From contig NZ_CP081153.1 in assembly GCF_025140835.1 (NCBI RefSeq), forward strand, positions 1 through 64,000: a stretch of 64,000 nucleotides of DNA. Reading direction: 5' to 3'. A program made the translations under genes and the position numbers. How positions within the stretch are numbered: the first letter of the stretch is position 1; every line of letters starts with the position of its first letter. Below are positions 46,790 through 55,832 of this stretch, in pieces. The notes beneath the pieces are model-generated. The model had not been told where the DNA came from. It did no database searches and saw only the letters and a program-made list of their open reading frames with translations. Origin of the DNA: Aliiroseovarius sp. M344 (lineage in GTDB: Bacteria; Pseudomonadota; Alphaproteobacteria; Rhodobacterales; Rhodobacteraceae).

Positions 46790-47667
46790 AGCCTTTCGGA
46801 CAGGAAAGCCTCGACCTCATCCGCCCTTGGCATAACATCCGCGGTGCCTTCCCGCGTAACCTGAATGGCTGACGCAGCCGACGCTTTGCGCAATGATGTT
46901 TTAACGTCGTAGCCTTGGTCAAGCGCTGCTGCAAGGTTGCCAATAAAGCAGTCACCAGCCCCAGTCGTATCAACAGGGTCGACCTGAAAAGCTGGCGCGT
47001 TGATTTCCTGTCCATTCAGCTGATCACGCCACACTGCACCGTTCGCCCCGCGCGTAATAACCACGACTGGCACATCGATTTCGGCGATTGTGACGCCCAG
47101 CGCCTGCGAAAGTTGTTCCGCCTCAACCTCGTTCAGCACAAAAATATCACAAAAAGGCAGCACAGCTTCAACCGCCGCAGCCTCGAATGGTGCTGCAGAA
47201 TAGACCACCCGCATACCTTTGGCACGCCCCAACTCCGCCGCCTTTTGCACGTGACTGGTTTCGTTTTGCAGCAGAAGTGTGTCGTCAGGGCCGGCCTTCG
47301 TAAAGCCCATGCGAACTGCGTCCCACGTCATCGCGCGATTGGCGCCCGGCACAAGCACGATCGAGTTTTCGGCGGAACGATCCACATAGATGTTTGCATG
47401 TCCGGTTGGTCCCCCGAGCGAAATAACATGCTGAGTGCCTATGCCCTCGTCAGTCAGAGCCTTCAAGCACCAGTCACCGTCCGCTCCGACCGCCCCAACA
47501 TGCGTCACAACGCTGCCCGCGCGGCACGCGGCCACAGATTGATTGGCACCTTTGCCCCCCAATTGCCGCGCGTAGCGGTCAGAGTTCAGGGTTTCACCGG
47601 GCTGCGGTAAGTGCGGAAGATAGTAAAAATTGTCGATGTTGATCGAGCCGAAGTTGAAGATGGGCAT
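46786..47667 (-). CDS. rbsK: Ribokinase (PfkB family)
   Basis: A 293-residue PfkB-family sugar kinase. MPIFNFGSINIDNFYYLPHL and RYARQLGGKGANQSVAACRA form the N-terminal substrate site, and the C-terminal VDTTGAGDCFIGNLAAAL holds the anion hole and catalytic Asp. Ribose is the likely substrate, but no ribose transporter is adjacent. The ATG at 47667 has AGGAGGG; a longer frame to 47703 is less likely. Confidence 0.88.
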   Translation of the reverse strand: MPIFNFGSINIDNFYYLPHLPQPGETLNSDRYARQLGGKGANQSVAACRAGSVVTHVGAVGADGDWCLKALTDEGIGTQHVISLGGPTGHANIYVDRSAENSIVLVPGANRAMTWDAVRMGFTKAGPDDTLLLQNETSHVQKAAELGRAKGMRVVYSAAPFEAAAVEAVLPFCDIFVLNEVEAEQLSQALGVTIAEIDVPVVVITRGANGAVWRDQLNGQEINAPAFQVDPVDTTGAGDCFIGNLAAALDQGYDVKTSLRKASAASAIQVTREGTADVMPRADEVEAFLSERL

Positions 47668-47791
47668 GGGTCCCTCCTGATTGGAAACCCTATCCTTTGA
47701 CACCGAAGCCGCAACCTGAAATCCTCTGCAATGTGTCTGGGAGTCGTTGTTTCATTCGCCCTTTTGAATGTCACTTTGCAGTTGTATTCCA

Positions 47792-47811
47792 TTGTATACC
47801 GTTTATACGAA
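47792..47811 (+). promoter_or_regulatory. Operator-like dyad before the NAD-type IDH gene
   Basis: TTGTATACCGTTTATACGAA has GTATA and TATAC arms around a 5-nt centre, within an AT-rich promoter region. It resembles GntR-family operators in general form. It lies 40-59 bp upstream of the ATG at 47851. The regulator is not known. Confidence 0.4.
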
Positions 47812-47850
47812 ACCCAGAATTCTGGTTTGTTGAATGCAGGAGTATCCGCC

Positions 47851-48870
47851 ATGACGACCCAAATTGACGCCACGTTGATCCCCGGCGATGGGATTGGACC
47901 CGAGATCACAGAAGCTGTCACTGCCATTCTTGATCACATGGGCAGCCCGTTCAAATGGGACGTGCAGCAAGCTGGTATGGCCGGGATCGACGCCACTGGC
48001 GACCCCCTTCCGCAAGCAACCATCGACAGCATCCGCCGCACTAAACTGGCGCTGAAGGGTCCGCTGACCACACCCGTTGGCGGCGGCTTCAAGTCGATCA
48101 ACCTGCAGCTTCGCCAAGCTTTTAATCTGTATGCAAATGTCCGCCCCACCAAGACGATCAAGACCGATGGGCGCTATGACAACATCGACATGGTCATCTT
48201 CCGTGAGAACCTTGAAGGTTACTACATCTCAGACGAGGGCTATCAGGAACACAACGGCGACCCAGAGGGTAAAGTCTTCTCGACTGGTTATAACACCAAA
48301 GAAGGTGCGCGCCGGATCACGCGCGCGGCGTTTGAATACGCGGTTGCCAATGGCCGTAAGAAGGTGACCATCGTCCACAAGGCCAATATCCTGAAGCTTC
48401 TGTCGGGCATGTTCCTTGAAGAGGCCCGCGACGTCGCAAAGGAATATGAAGGTCGCGTTGAATGTGACGAACGTATCGTTGATGCCTGCGCAATGCAGAT
48501 GGTTATGTACCCGGACGCCTTCGACGTGATTGTCACCACCAACCTGTTTGGTGACATTCTATCTGACCTCGCTGCCGGTTTGATTGGCGGCCTTGGCTTG
48601 GCTCCTGGAGCCAACATCGGCGAGGACGCCGCGATTTTCGAGGCCGTCCACGGGTCCGCGCCAGACATCGCCGGTCAACAAAAAGCAAACCCCTGTGCCT
48701 TTCTTATGGCCGCCGGTCTGATGCTGGAACATGTCGGGCTGAATGGCGATGCCGATCGTCTGAAGAAGGCTGTCATAGACACTGTTCAAGCCAAAGACCG
48801 CGTGACGCCAGATCTTGGCGGTACCGGCAACACGATGTCGATTGCCAACGCAATTATGGATCGACTGTAA
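47851..48870 (+). CDS. Isocitrate/isopropylmalate dehydrogenase family, NAD-IDH type
   Basis: A 339-residue beta-decarboxylating dehydrogenase most like the NAD-dependent IDH3 alpha type. LIPGDGIGPEI opens it. The substrate serine and arginines are in FKSINLQLRQAFNLYANVRP, the catalytic Tyr/Lys region in RENLEGYYIS and IVHKANILKL, and metal aspartates in NLFGDILSDLAAGLIGG. VHGSAPDIAG is the cofactor loop. CAGGAGT precedes the ATG at 47851. It is short for IDH and could act on a related malate-type substrate. It is immediately followed by a monomeric IDH gene. Confidence 0.86.
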   Translation: MTTQIDATLIPGDGIGPEITEAVTAILDHMGSPFKWDVQQAGMAGIDATGDPLPQATIDSIRRTKLALKGPLTTPVGGGFKSINLQLRQAFNLYANVRPTKTIKTDGRYDNIDMVIFRENLEGYYISDEGYQEHNGDPEGKVFSTGYNTKEGARRITRAAFEYAVANGRKKVTIVHKANILKLLSGMFLEEARDVAKEYEGRVECDERIVDACAMQMVMYPDAFDVIVTTNLFGDILSDLAAGLIGGLGLAPGANIGEDAAIFEAVHGSAPDIAGQQKANPCAFLMAAGLMLEHVGLNGDADRLKKAVIDTVQAKDRVTPDLGGTGNTMSIANAIMDRL

Positions 48871-48888
48871 AAGACCAAACGCACGAAA

Positions 48889-48916
48889 TGGGCGCGCGGT
48901 CAAAGCTGCGCACCCA
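48889..48916 (+). terminator. Hairpin after the NAD-type IDH gene
   Basis: TGGG-C-GCGC (48889-48897) pairs with GCGC-A-CCCA (48908-48916), with one mismatch, around a 10-nt loop and is followed by ATTGTTT. A further C/T-rich tract lies at 48934-48951. The rest of the 180-bp gap shows no gene. Confidence 0.45.
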
Positions 48917-49050
48917 ATTGTTTCAACTGTTAGCGCCCCGCCCTTTTTTTCTGCACCAATCTTGTGTATGTGGGTGGGGAAATTTCACCTTTCACCGTTT
49001 GGGAATTGACCCCGTGGTGAAGCTCTCCGCGAAAAAAGAGGTGTCCTGAT

Positions 49051-51264
49051 ATGACCGATACATCGCAACCAGACATTCTGTATACCATCGTAGACGAAGC
49101 GCCCGAGCTGGCCAGCGCATCGTTCCTGCCAATCATCAAGCGCTTCGCATCGGCGGCTGGCGTAACGGTTGGCACCAAGGATATTTCCCTGGCTGCCCGC
49201 ATCATTTCGGCGTTCCCAGAAAACCTGACCGACGCCCAACGCCAATCCGATGATCTGGCCGAGCTGGGCAAACTGGTGAAAACGCCTGACGCAAACGTCA
49301 TCAAGCTGCCGAACGTTTCGGCCTCGGTCCCGCAGCTTGTGGCCGCCGTGGAGGAGCTTCAGTCGCAGGGCTATAAGCTGCCCGATTATCCCGAAGAGCC
49401 GAAAACCGACGACGAAAAAGCAATCCGTGCGCGTTACGACGCGATCAAAGGTTCGGCCGTGAACCCGGTATTGCGCGAAGGCAACTCTGACCGCCGCGCG
49501 GCCAAGGCCGTGAAAAACTTTGCTCAGAAAAACCCGCATTCGATGGGGGAATGGTCGTCGGACAGCAAGACCAAAGTCTCGTCCATGCCGGGCAATGATT
49601 TCTATGCAAATGAGAAGTCCGCCACTATCTCTGCGGCCCAAGCTGGCAATGCGAAGATCGAATTTGTCGCAAAGGACGGCGGCGTTACCGTCCTGAAGGA
49701 CAGCTGGGCGCTGGACGAGGGCACGATTGCCGATGCGACCTACATGTCCGCGCGTGCGCTGGGCGCGTTCCTGGCCGACGCCATCGCAGACACCAAGAAC
49801 GACGGCACCATGTTTTCGCTTCACATGAAGGCGACCATGATGAAGGTCTCGGACCCGATCATCTTTGGCCATGCCGTTAAAGCTTGGTTGGCCCCTGTGT
49901 TCGACAAGTTTGGCGACAAACTGGACGCGCTGGGTGTCAATCCGAACTCTGGCTTGGGTGACCTGCTGGAGCGTGTCGAAGACGACGCCGATATCATGGC
50001 CGCCATCAAAGCTGTGACCGCTGATCGTCCCGCCATGTATATGGTCGACTCGGACAAAGGCATCACCAACCTGCACGTCCCGTCAGATGTGATCATCGAC
50101 GCCTCGATGCCCGCTGTGATCCGCGCAGGTGGCAAAGGCTGGGATGCCGCGGGCAAGAAGGGCGACACCAATTGTGTGATCCCCGACCGCTGCTATGCGA
50201 CCGTCTATGACGAATCGATTAACTTCTTCAAAGAAAACGGGGCGCTGGATGTTGCGACCGCAGGTGCCGTCGCCAATGTTGGGCTGATGGCCCAAAAGGC
50301 CGAAGAATATGGCTCGCACCCCACCACGTTTGAAGCGCCCGCCGATGGATCGATCCGCGTAGTTCTGGCAAATGGTGACACGCTGCACAGCCACGATGTT
50401 GAGGCCGGCGATATCTGGCGCGCCTGCACTGTGAAGAAGGCCCCCATTGAAAACTGGATCGAATTGGCGATGGACCGTCAACGCCTGACCGGATCGGAAT
50501 CAATCTTCTGGCTGGACGCAAACCGTGCCCATGATGCCGAGCTGATCAAATATGTCGAACCCGCGTTGAAAGCGGCCGGTGTGGCGGACAAATTCCAGAT
50601 CATGGCCCCGCGCGAAGCCACGCGCCAATCGTTGAAAACCATCACTGCAGGTAACGACAGCATTGCCATCACCGGCAATGTGCTGCGCGACTATCTGACC
50701 GACTTGTTCCCGATCCTCGAGCTTGGTACCTCGGCCAAGATGCTGTCGATCGTGAAGCTGATGCAAGGCGGCGGTCTGTTTGAAACCGGTGCTGGCGGCT
50801 CTGCACCGAAACACGTGCAACAGCTGGTCGAAGAAAACCACCTGCGCTGGGATTCGATGGGTGAGTTCTGCGCATTGGGTGAAAGCCTGAACTTCCTTGC
50901 CGACGCAAAAGGGAACGCCAAGGCCGGTGTTCTGGGTCGCGCCGCCGAGGATGCCACTCAGGGTATTTTGGACAACAACCGCTCGCCGTCACGTAAGGTG
51001 GGCGAGCCGGACAACCGCGACAGCCACTATTGGTTCGCCCGCTACTGGGCCGAGGCTTTGGCCGCGCAAACCGACGACACCGCGATTGCAGCAGAATTTG
51101 CCCCGGTTGCAAAAGCTCTGGCGGACGGTGAAGGCGCCATCCTGTCCGAAATCGCCGCGGTCCAAGGGCCAGCAGCGGATATCGGTGGCTATTATCACCC
51201 GAGCGTAGAGAAGAAAGCGAAAGTGATGCGGCCCAGCGCCACGCTGAACGCCATCATCGGCTAG
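49051..51264 (+). CDS. icd: Monomeric NADP-dependent isocitrate dehydrogenase
   Basis: The 737-residue protein is the large monomeric IDH type, unrelated in length to the homodimeric enzyme. It oxidises isocitrate to 2-oxoglutarate with NADP. Diagnostic parts are [44 protein letters not shown], the [16 protein letters not shown] segment and [24 protein letters not shown] precedes the ATG. It stands directly after an NAD-type IDH gene, with its own promoter space. Confidence 0.97.
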   Translation: MTDTSQPDILYTIVDEAPELASASFLPIIKRFASAAGVTVGTKDISLAARIISAFPENLTDAQRQSDDLAELGKLVKTPDANVIKLPNVSASVPQLVAAVEELQSQGYKLPDYPEEPKTDDEKAIRARYDAIKGSAVNPVLREGNSDRRAAKAVKNFAQKNPHSMGEWSSDSKTKVSSMPGNDFYANEKSATISAAQAGNAKIEFVAKDGGVTVLKDSWALDEGTIADATYMSARALGAFLADAIADTKNDGTMFSLHMKATMMKVSDPIIFGHAVKAWLAPVFDKFGDKLDALGVNPNSGLGDLLERVEDDADIMAAIKAVTADRPAMYMVDSDKGITNLHVPSDVIIDASMPAVIRAGGKGWDAAGKKGDTNCVIPDRCYATVYDESINFFKENGALDVATAGAVANVGLMAQKAEEYGSHPTTFEAPADGSIRVVLANGDTLHSHDVEAGDIWRACTVKKAPIENWIELAMDRQRLTGSESIFWLDANRAHDAELIKYVEPALKAAGVADKFQIMAPREATRQSLKTITAGNDSIAITGNVLRDYLTDLFPILELGTSAKMLSIVKLMQGGGLFETGAGGSAPKHVQQLVEENHLRWDSMGEFCALGESLNFLADAKGNAKAGVLGRAAEDATQGILDNNRSPSRKVGEPDNRDSHYWFARYWAEALAAQTDDTAIAAEFAPVAKALADGEGAILSEIAAVQGPAADIGGYYHPSVEKKAKVMRPSATLNAIIG

Positions 51265-51288
51265 GCCCGCTTGACAAGACTGCCGAAG

Positions 51289-51325
51289 CGCCCCGTCAGA
51301 AGTTCTGGCGGGGTGTTTTCTTTTT
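51289..51325 (+). terminator. Intrinsic terminator after monomeric IDH
   Basis: An 11-bp stem (51289-51299 with 51305-51315, two G-U pairs) with a 5-nt loop is followed by TTTTCTTTTT. Confidence 0.9.
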
Positions 51326-51330
51326 GGCTG

Positions 51331-52215
51331 CTACGGTTCGGCGGTCAGAACATTTGCGCGCAAAAGCTCGTCTCGCTCAGGAAACCAGATCGACTGGTTC
51401 GGGCTGTCATACAGTCGGGATACGAAGTCGGCAGAGACACCCTGCTGACTGAAAAAATCCGCATCGCGCTTCTGCTCGGCATGCACGTCGAACTGCGGCA
51501 GTTTAGCTGCGTCCATCAATGCATAGCTATGAAACCCCAGACGCGCATTCAGTTGCAGGGTTCGGCGCGTGCCGGCGATAAAGACAATCGTGCAGGCCGA
51601 ACTGCAGCTGGTTTCAACATGTGTGTCTAGCCCTGCGGAAACAACCAGTTTTGCCAGCCCACGCGCTTCAAAGATATTTCCTCCGGGGCTATCCAAGTGC
51701 AGGGCTGTAAGGTGGGTGTTATCAGCCAAATACGCCGCCAACCGCTTGGTGACTCCATGCGTCAGCTCGCCCTTAAAAGACACCGCCTGACGCGCCTCGT
51801 CGATGGACATCGTATACAGCGCGGCGCGCAGCCGATCCATCTTGGCCGAGTAGAGCTCCTCTTTCGGGGGGGCATTTGCCGCCAGCACCAACCCCCACCA
51901 CTGTGACAGCATCACAGCGACGGCCACGATTAGCGCGACGATCCCACCCCAAAGGGGCAGCATAGAGCTGGAGCCGGAAAGGCTGTGCTCCGCGGCCCGG
52001 AAATAGCCGACACTTTGCCAGATCATCAGCAGCATATCTGTTGCAATTGCCGCGTACAAAAGGGCTTTGGGCAGCGGTTGGACCCATGTCAGCAGGGCTA
52101 TCGCGCCGTATACGGCAAGACGTAACAAAACGCCGTGCACCCAGAATGAGCGGTTCAACGGGTGGTGCCCGTGCCAATGGGTCAAGAAATAACGCATGCC
52201 CCACGATAGGGGCAT
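51331..52215 (-). CDS. Membrane-anchored ClpP-like serine protease homologue
   Basis: The 294-residue protein has about three N-terminal membrane segments (about 28-44, 48-70, 85-108) and a C-terminal ClpP/crotonase-fold domain. LHLDSPGGNIFEARGLAKLV carries the oxyanion-type SPGG, SSACTIVFIAG the likely nucleophile Ser, and LGFHSY the likely catalytic His. It matches the COG3904-like periplasmic protease-homologue group. Targets are unknown. The start is uncertain: ATG codons at 52215 and 52197 both lie in a perfect palindrome. Confidence 0.83.
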   Translation of the reverse strand: MPLSWGMRYFLTHWHGHHPLNRSFWVHGVLLRLAVYGAIALLTWVQPLPKALLYAAIATDMLLMIWQSVGYFRAAEHSLSGSSSMLPLWGGIVALIVAVAVMLSQWWGLVLAANAPPKEELYSAKMDRLRAALYTMSIDEARQAVSFKGELTHGVTKRLAAYLADNTHLTALHLDSPGGNIFEARGLAKLVVSAGLDTHVETSCSSACTIVFIAGTRRTLQLNARLGFHSYALMDAAKLPQFDVHAEQKRDADFFSQQGVSADFVSRLYDSPNQSIWFPERDELLRANVLTAEP

Positions 52216-52217
52216 GC
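52194..52217 (-). promoter_or_regulatory. Perfect palindrome covering both start codons of the ClpP-like gene
   Basis: GCATGCCCC (52194-52202) and GGGGCATGC (52209-52217) form a 9-bp GC-rich stem with a 6-nt loop. On the minus strand each arm contains one of the two candidate ATG codons. In mRNA this would mask both starts, so it may control translation, or it may act as a terminator-like element. Confidence 0.55.
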
Positions 52218-52242
52218 ACCAAAGTCGGTCAAACGGCTGAGT

Positions 52243-54504
52243 TTATTTTTCACCCAGCCGCGCGGCTGCCAGAACGGCCATATTCAAAATGTCGTTCGAC
52301 GTAGAATTGGTCGAACAGATCTGGATAGGCTGGTCAATGCCCGACAAGATCGGGCCGATAACCGTTGCGCCCGCCAGTTCCTGCATCATCTTGACCGAGA
52401 TCGAAGCCGAGTGCCGCGCAGGCACCACCAGAACGTTGGCCGGACCAGACAAACGGCAGAACGGATAATGCGCCATCACCTCAGCATTCAGGGCTACGTC
52501 GACTGTCATCTCGCCGTCGAATTCAAAATCAACACCACGCTTTTCCAAAATAGCGGGGGCTTCGTGCATCTTCTCCGCACGCTCCGACACCGGATACCCA
52601 AAGGTCGAAAAGCTAACGAAAGCCACGCGCGGCTCCAACCCAAGCCCACGTGCAACGGCGGCAGCACGTTCTGCGATGTTGGCAAGGTCCTCAGTTTCTG
52701 GCCATTCGTGAACCAGCGTATCTGCAATAAGTACAATGCGCCCTTTGTGAAGAAGCACCGTCACGCCAACAGCGCCGTCTGTCGCACGGGCATCAAAGAC
52801 ATGGTTAATACGGTCCAGAACATAAGCCGATTTGCGGGTCGCACCGGTAATCAAACCATCACCATGACCATGCGCCAGCATCAGGGATGCAAAAACGTGC
52901 CGGTCACGCGCCGCCAGGCGGTGAATATCATGGTGGTCAAACCCTTTGCGCTGCAGCCGTTCGTAAAGGAAGTCTTTGTAGACCGGCATATGGTCGGTAT
53001 TTGCCGCATTCACGACGTGCAGCTCGCGCACGGCATCTGCCAGCCCCAAGCCGACCAACCTGGACTTAACCTCTTCCTCGCGTCCGACTACCAATGCGCG
53101 CCCATGCCCATTGCGCTGATACTGAACGGCCGCGCGCAGAACCTGAGGCGTATCGCCTTCAGCAAAGATCATCGTCGCCTGGTTCTTTCGTGCCCGCGCA
53201 GTGATCCCACGAAGGATGGACGCTGTCGGATCCATTCTCGCCTTCAGGGACATTTCATAACCATCCATATCGATGATCGGGCGGCGCGCGACGCCGGTGT
53301 CCATCCCGGCCCGCGCCACAGCCGGCGGGATCACATAGATCAATCGCGGATCAAACGGCGTGGGAATAATGTAGTCCCGGCCAAAGGTCAGTTTCTTGCC
53401 GTAAGCCATCGCGACCTCGTCCGGAACATCTTCGCGCGCCAATTCTGCAAGCGCGCGTGCGCAGGCGATCTTCATCTCGTCGTTGATTGCACGTGCGTTG
53501 ATGTCCAGAGCGCCGCGAAACAGGTATGGGAACCCCAGCACATTATTGACCTGATTGGGATAGTCTGACCGGCCGGTGGCAACGATCGCGTCATTGCGCA
53601 CCTCGTGTGCCTCCTCTGGTGTAATTTCCGGATCAGGATTTGCCATCGCAAAGATCACCGGATTGTCTGCCATTGACGCAACCATTTCCTGTGTCACTGC
53701 GCCTTTGACCGATACGCCAAGAAAGACGTCTGCGCCCTCCATCGCCTCTTCAAGCGTCCGCAATTCTGTATTGGCGGCATGGGCCGACTTCCACTGGTTC
53801 ATCCCGTCCTTGCGGCCCTGATAAATGACGCCCTTGGTGTCACAGACAATACAATTGTCATGCTTTGCGCCCATTGCTTTGATCAGTTCAATGCAAGCGA
53901 TCCCTGCGGCGCCCGCACCATTGGCGACGATGCGGCAATCTTCGATTTTCTTACCAGACAGGTGCAGTGCGTTCATCAACCCCGCAGCGCAGATAACCGC
54001 CGTGCCGTGCTGATCATCGTGGAAGACGGGAATATCCATCTCTTCCTTCAGACGCTGTTCAATAATGAAACACTCGGGCGCTTTAATATCCTCAAGGTTG
54101 ATGCCGCCAAACGTCGGACCCATCAGCTTTACGGCATTGATGAATGCTTCCGGGTCTTCGGTGTCGAGTTCAATATCAATCGAATTCACGTCGGCGAAAC
54201 GTTTGAACAACACCGCCTTGCCTTCCATCACCGGCTTTGACGCCAGCGCACCAAGGTTGCCCAACCCCAGAACCGCGGTTCCGTTCGAGATGACAGCCAC
54301 TAGATTGCCTTTGTTTGTATAGTCATAGGCCGTCTGGGGGTCCGCTGCGATGGATTCACACGGGACCGCGACGCCCGGGCTATAGGCCAAAGACAGATCG
54401 CGCTGGGTTGTCATGGGGACAGAGGGCGTAACCTCGAACTTGCCGGGCACAGGGTCCAAATGGAAGGCAAGCGCCTCCTCCGACGTAATCTTTGCTTTGG
54501 GCAT
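52243..54504 (-). CDS. maeB: NADP-dependent malic enzyme, MaeB type
   Basis: MaeB decarboxylates malate to pyruvate, producing NADPH. The 753-residue protein has the malic enzyme part (about 1-430), with RDLSLAYSPGVAVPCE, VFHDDQHGTAVICAAGLMNA and VANGAGAAGIACIELI. A C-terminal phosphotransacetylase-like domain (about 440-750) follows, with TRKSAYVLDRINHVFD; in MaeB proteins it is regulatory, responding to acetyl-CoA. It is transcribed alone, divergent from galE. Confidence 0.96.
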   Translation of the reverse strand: MPKAKITSEEALAFHLDPVPGKFEVTPSVPMTTQRDLSLAYSPGVAVPCESIAADPQTAYDYTNKGNLVAVISNGTAVLGLGNLGALASKPVMEGKAVLFKRFADVNSIDIELDTEDPEAFINAVKLMGPTFGGINLEDIKAPECFIIEQRLKEEMDIPVFHDDQHGTAVICAAGLMNALHLSGKKIEDCRIVANGAGAAGIACIELIKAMGAKHDNCIVCDTKGVIYQGRKDGMNQWKSAHAANTELRTLEEAMEGADVFLGVSVKGAVTQEMVASMADNPVIFAMANPDPEITPEEAHEVRNDAIVATGRSDYPNQVNNVLGFPYLFRGALDINARAINDEMKIACARALAELAREDVPDEVAMAYGKKLTFGRDYIIPTPFDPRLIYVIPPAVARAGMDTGVARRPIIDMDGYEMSLKARMDPTASILRGITARARKNQATMIFAEGDTPQVLRAAVQYQRNGHGRALVVGREEEVKSRLVGLGLADAVRELHVVNAANTDHMPVYKDFLYERLQRKGFDHHDIHRLAARDRHVFASLMLAHGHGDGLITGATRKSAYVLDRINHVFDARATDGAVGVTVLLHKGRIVLIADTLVHEWPETEDLANIAERAAAVARGLGLEPRVAFVSFSTFGYPVSERAEKMHEAPAILEKRGVDFEFDGEMTVDVALNAEVMAHYPFCRLSGPANVLVVPARHSASISVKMMQELAGATVIGPILSGIDQPIQICSTNSTSNDILNMAVLAAARLGEK

Positions 54505-54757
54505 ATTTGGCGGCCTTTATCATATCGATTTCGACGATAACCCATACAGGGGGTCCGGCGTGGCCTCAACCGTATTTAGAGAAATTTTATGTCGTGAAGG
54601 TAGATTGTTTTGTAATTTTACGAAACCAACTGGCGAGGCAACGGCAATAACCCGAATGTCTAAGCGCATTCACCACCCGCCAAGTGTCGTCGCCCATTCT
54701 TGCGTGCGTTTTTGGTACAATCGGCCTATATCTCAGACAACGATCATGAGGTTTCAC
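54505..54757. promoter_or_regulatory. maeB-galE divergent promoter region
   Basis: This 253-bp gap is AT-rich in the middle. It contains a quasi-palindrome TTTTGTAA-TT-TTACGAAA (54608-54625, 7 of 8 positions match) that could bind a regulator of maeB or galE. No RNA gene or short coding sequence is evident. Confidence 0.4.
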
Positions 54758-55768
54758 GTGTCTAAGAAGATCCTACTCACTGGCGGCGCGGGGTTTATCG
54801 GGTCGCATACCTACGTCGCCCTGAAGGATGCTGGGTATGAGCCGGTCATCCTCGATAATTTTTCGAATGCTCGCAGGGATGTGACGGACAGGCTGGAGAT
54901 CATTACCGGCGCACCAGTGGTTTGTATCGAAGGCGACGTGCTCGACGGTAACCTTCTGGATCGCATCTTCTCGGATCATAAAATAGACGCGGTCATACAT
55001 TTCGCAGCCTTAAAGGCCGTTGGTGAAAGCGTCGAGCAGCCGTTCGAGTATTTGAACACTAACATCGCCGGGCTGTATTCGCTTCTGGGCGCGATGCGGC
55101 GGGCCAATGTTTTCACACTGGTTTTTTCGTCATCGGCGACTGTTTATGGCCAACCCGATCAGCTTCCGGTGAAAGAGACCGCGCCTCGCAGTTTCAACAA
55201 CCCCTATGGCTATTCCAAGTTGGTTTGTGAGCAATCGCTGGAACAGATTGCCGCGTCTGATCAGCGGTGGGCTTTTGGTATTCTTCGATATTTCAATCCG
55301 GTCGGCGCGCATGAAACCGGGCTGATCGGCGAAGATCCCAACGACATTCCGAACAATCTTGTGCCCTATATTGCCAAAGTCGCAACGGGTGAGCTAAGCC
55401 AGCTTTCCGTCTGGGGCGATGACTACGACACGCCCGATGGCACCGGTATTCGCGACTATATCCACGTGGTCGATTTGGCGCGGGGGCATGTGCAATCTGT
55501 CGATGCGCTTTTGAAGTCCGGCGAAGGGCATGTTGTGAACCTTGGCACTGGTACAGGCTATTCAGTGCTTGAGATGGTTAAGGCGTATGAACATGCCGCC
55601 GGTCGCCAACTACCTTACAGAATAGCGCCTCGTCGTGCCGGCGATGTTGCCTGCGTCTATGGCGACCCTCGCCTTGCCGACGAATTGTTGGGTTTCAAGG
55701 CGGAATTGGGTCTGGATGAGATGTGCGCCTCCAGTTGGAATTGGGTCTCGCGCCGCAAAAACTTCTGA
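54758..55768 (+). CDS. galE: UDP-glucose 4-epimerase
   Basis: GalE interconverts UDP-glucose and UDP-galactose for surface polysaccharides. The protein of about 336 residues has the NAD-binding [17 protein letters not shown], the catalytic Ser/Tyr region SSATVYGQP with [10 protein letters not shown], and [19 protein letters not shown] choose GTG at 54758, since TGAGG lies 6 nt upstream; the ATG at 54746 (four codons earlier) is possible. The much longer frame to 54413 is ruled out by overlap with maeB. Confidence 0.94.
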   Translation: MSKKILLTGGAGFIGSHTYVALKDAGYEPVILDNFSNARRDVTDRLEIITGAPVVCIEGDVLDGNLLDRIFSDHKIDAVIHFAALKAVGESVEQPFEYLNTNIAGLYSLLGAMRRANVFTLVFSSSATVYGQPDQLPVKETAPRSFNNPYGYSKLVCEQSLEQIAASDQRWAFGILRYFNPVGAHETGLIGEDPNDIPNNLVPYIAKVATGELSQLSVWGDDYDTPDGTGIRDYIHVVDLARGHVQSVDALLKSGEGHVVNLGTGTGYSVLEMVKAYEHAAGRQLPYRIAPRRAGDVACVYGDPRLADELLGFKAELGLDEMCASSWNWVSRRKNF

Positions 55769-55832
55769 TGCCCCTTTCACCTCGGATGTGAAGGCCATAG
55801 TCTGGCGCAAACCAGACCATGGGGGATCTGAG

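Noticed and set aside
54413..54757. Longer galE frame overlapping maeB
   Set aside because: The 115 added residues have no epimerase similarity and would overlap the maeB coding region on the other strand.
54750..54765. parS-like GTTTCACGTG at the galE start
   Set aside because: Only the left half and centre match; the right half (TCTAA) does not, giving about 11 of 16 positions. The bases also serve as ribosome-binding site and GTG start of galE.
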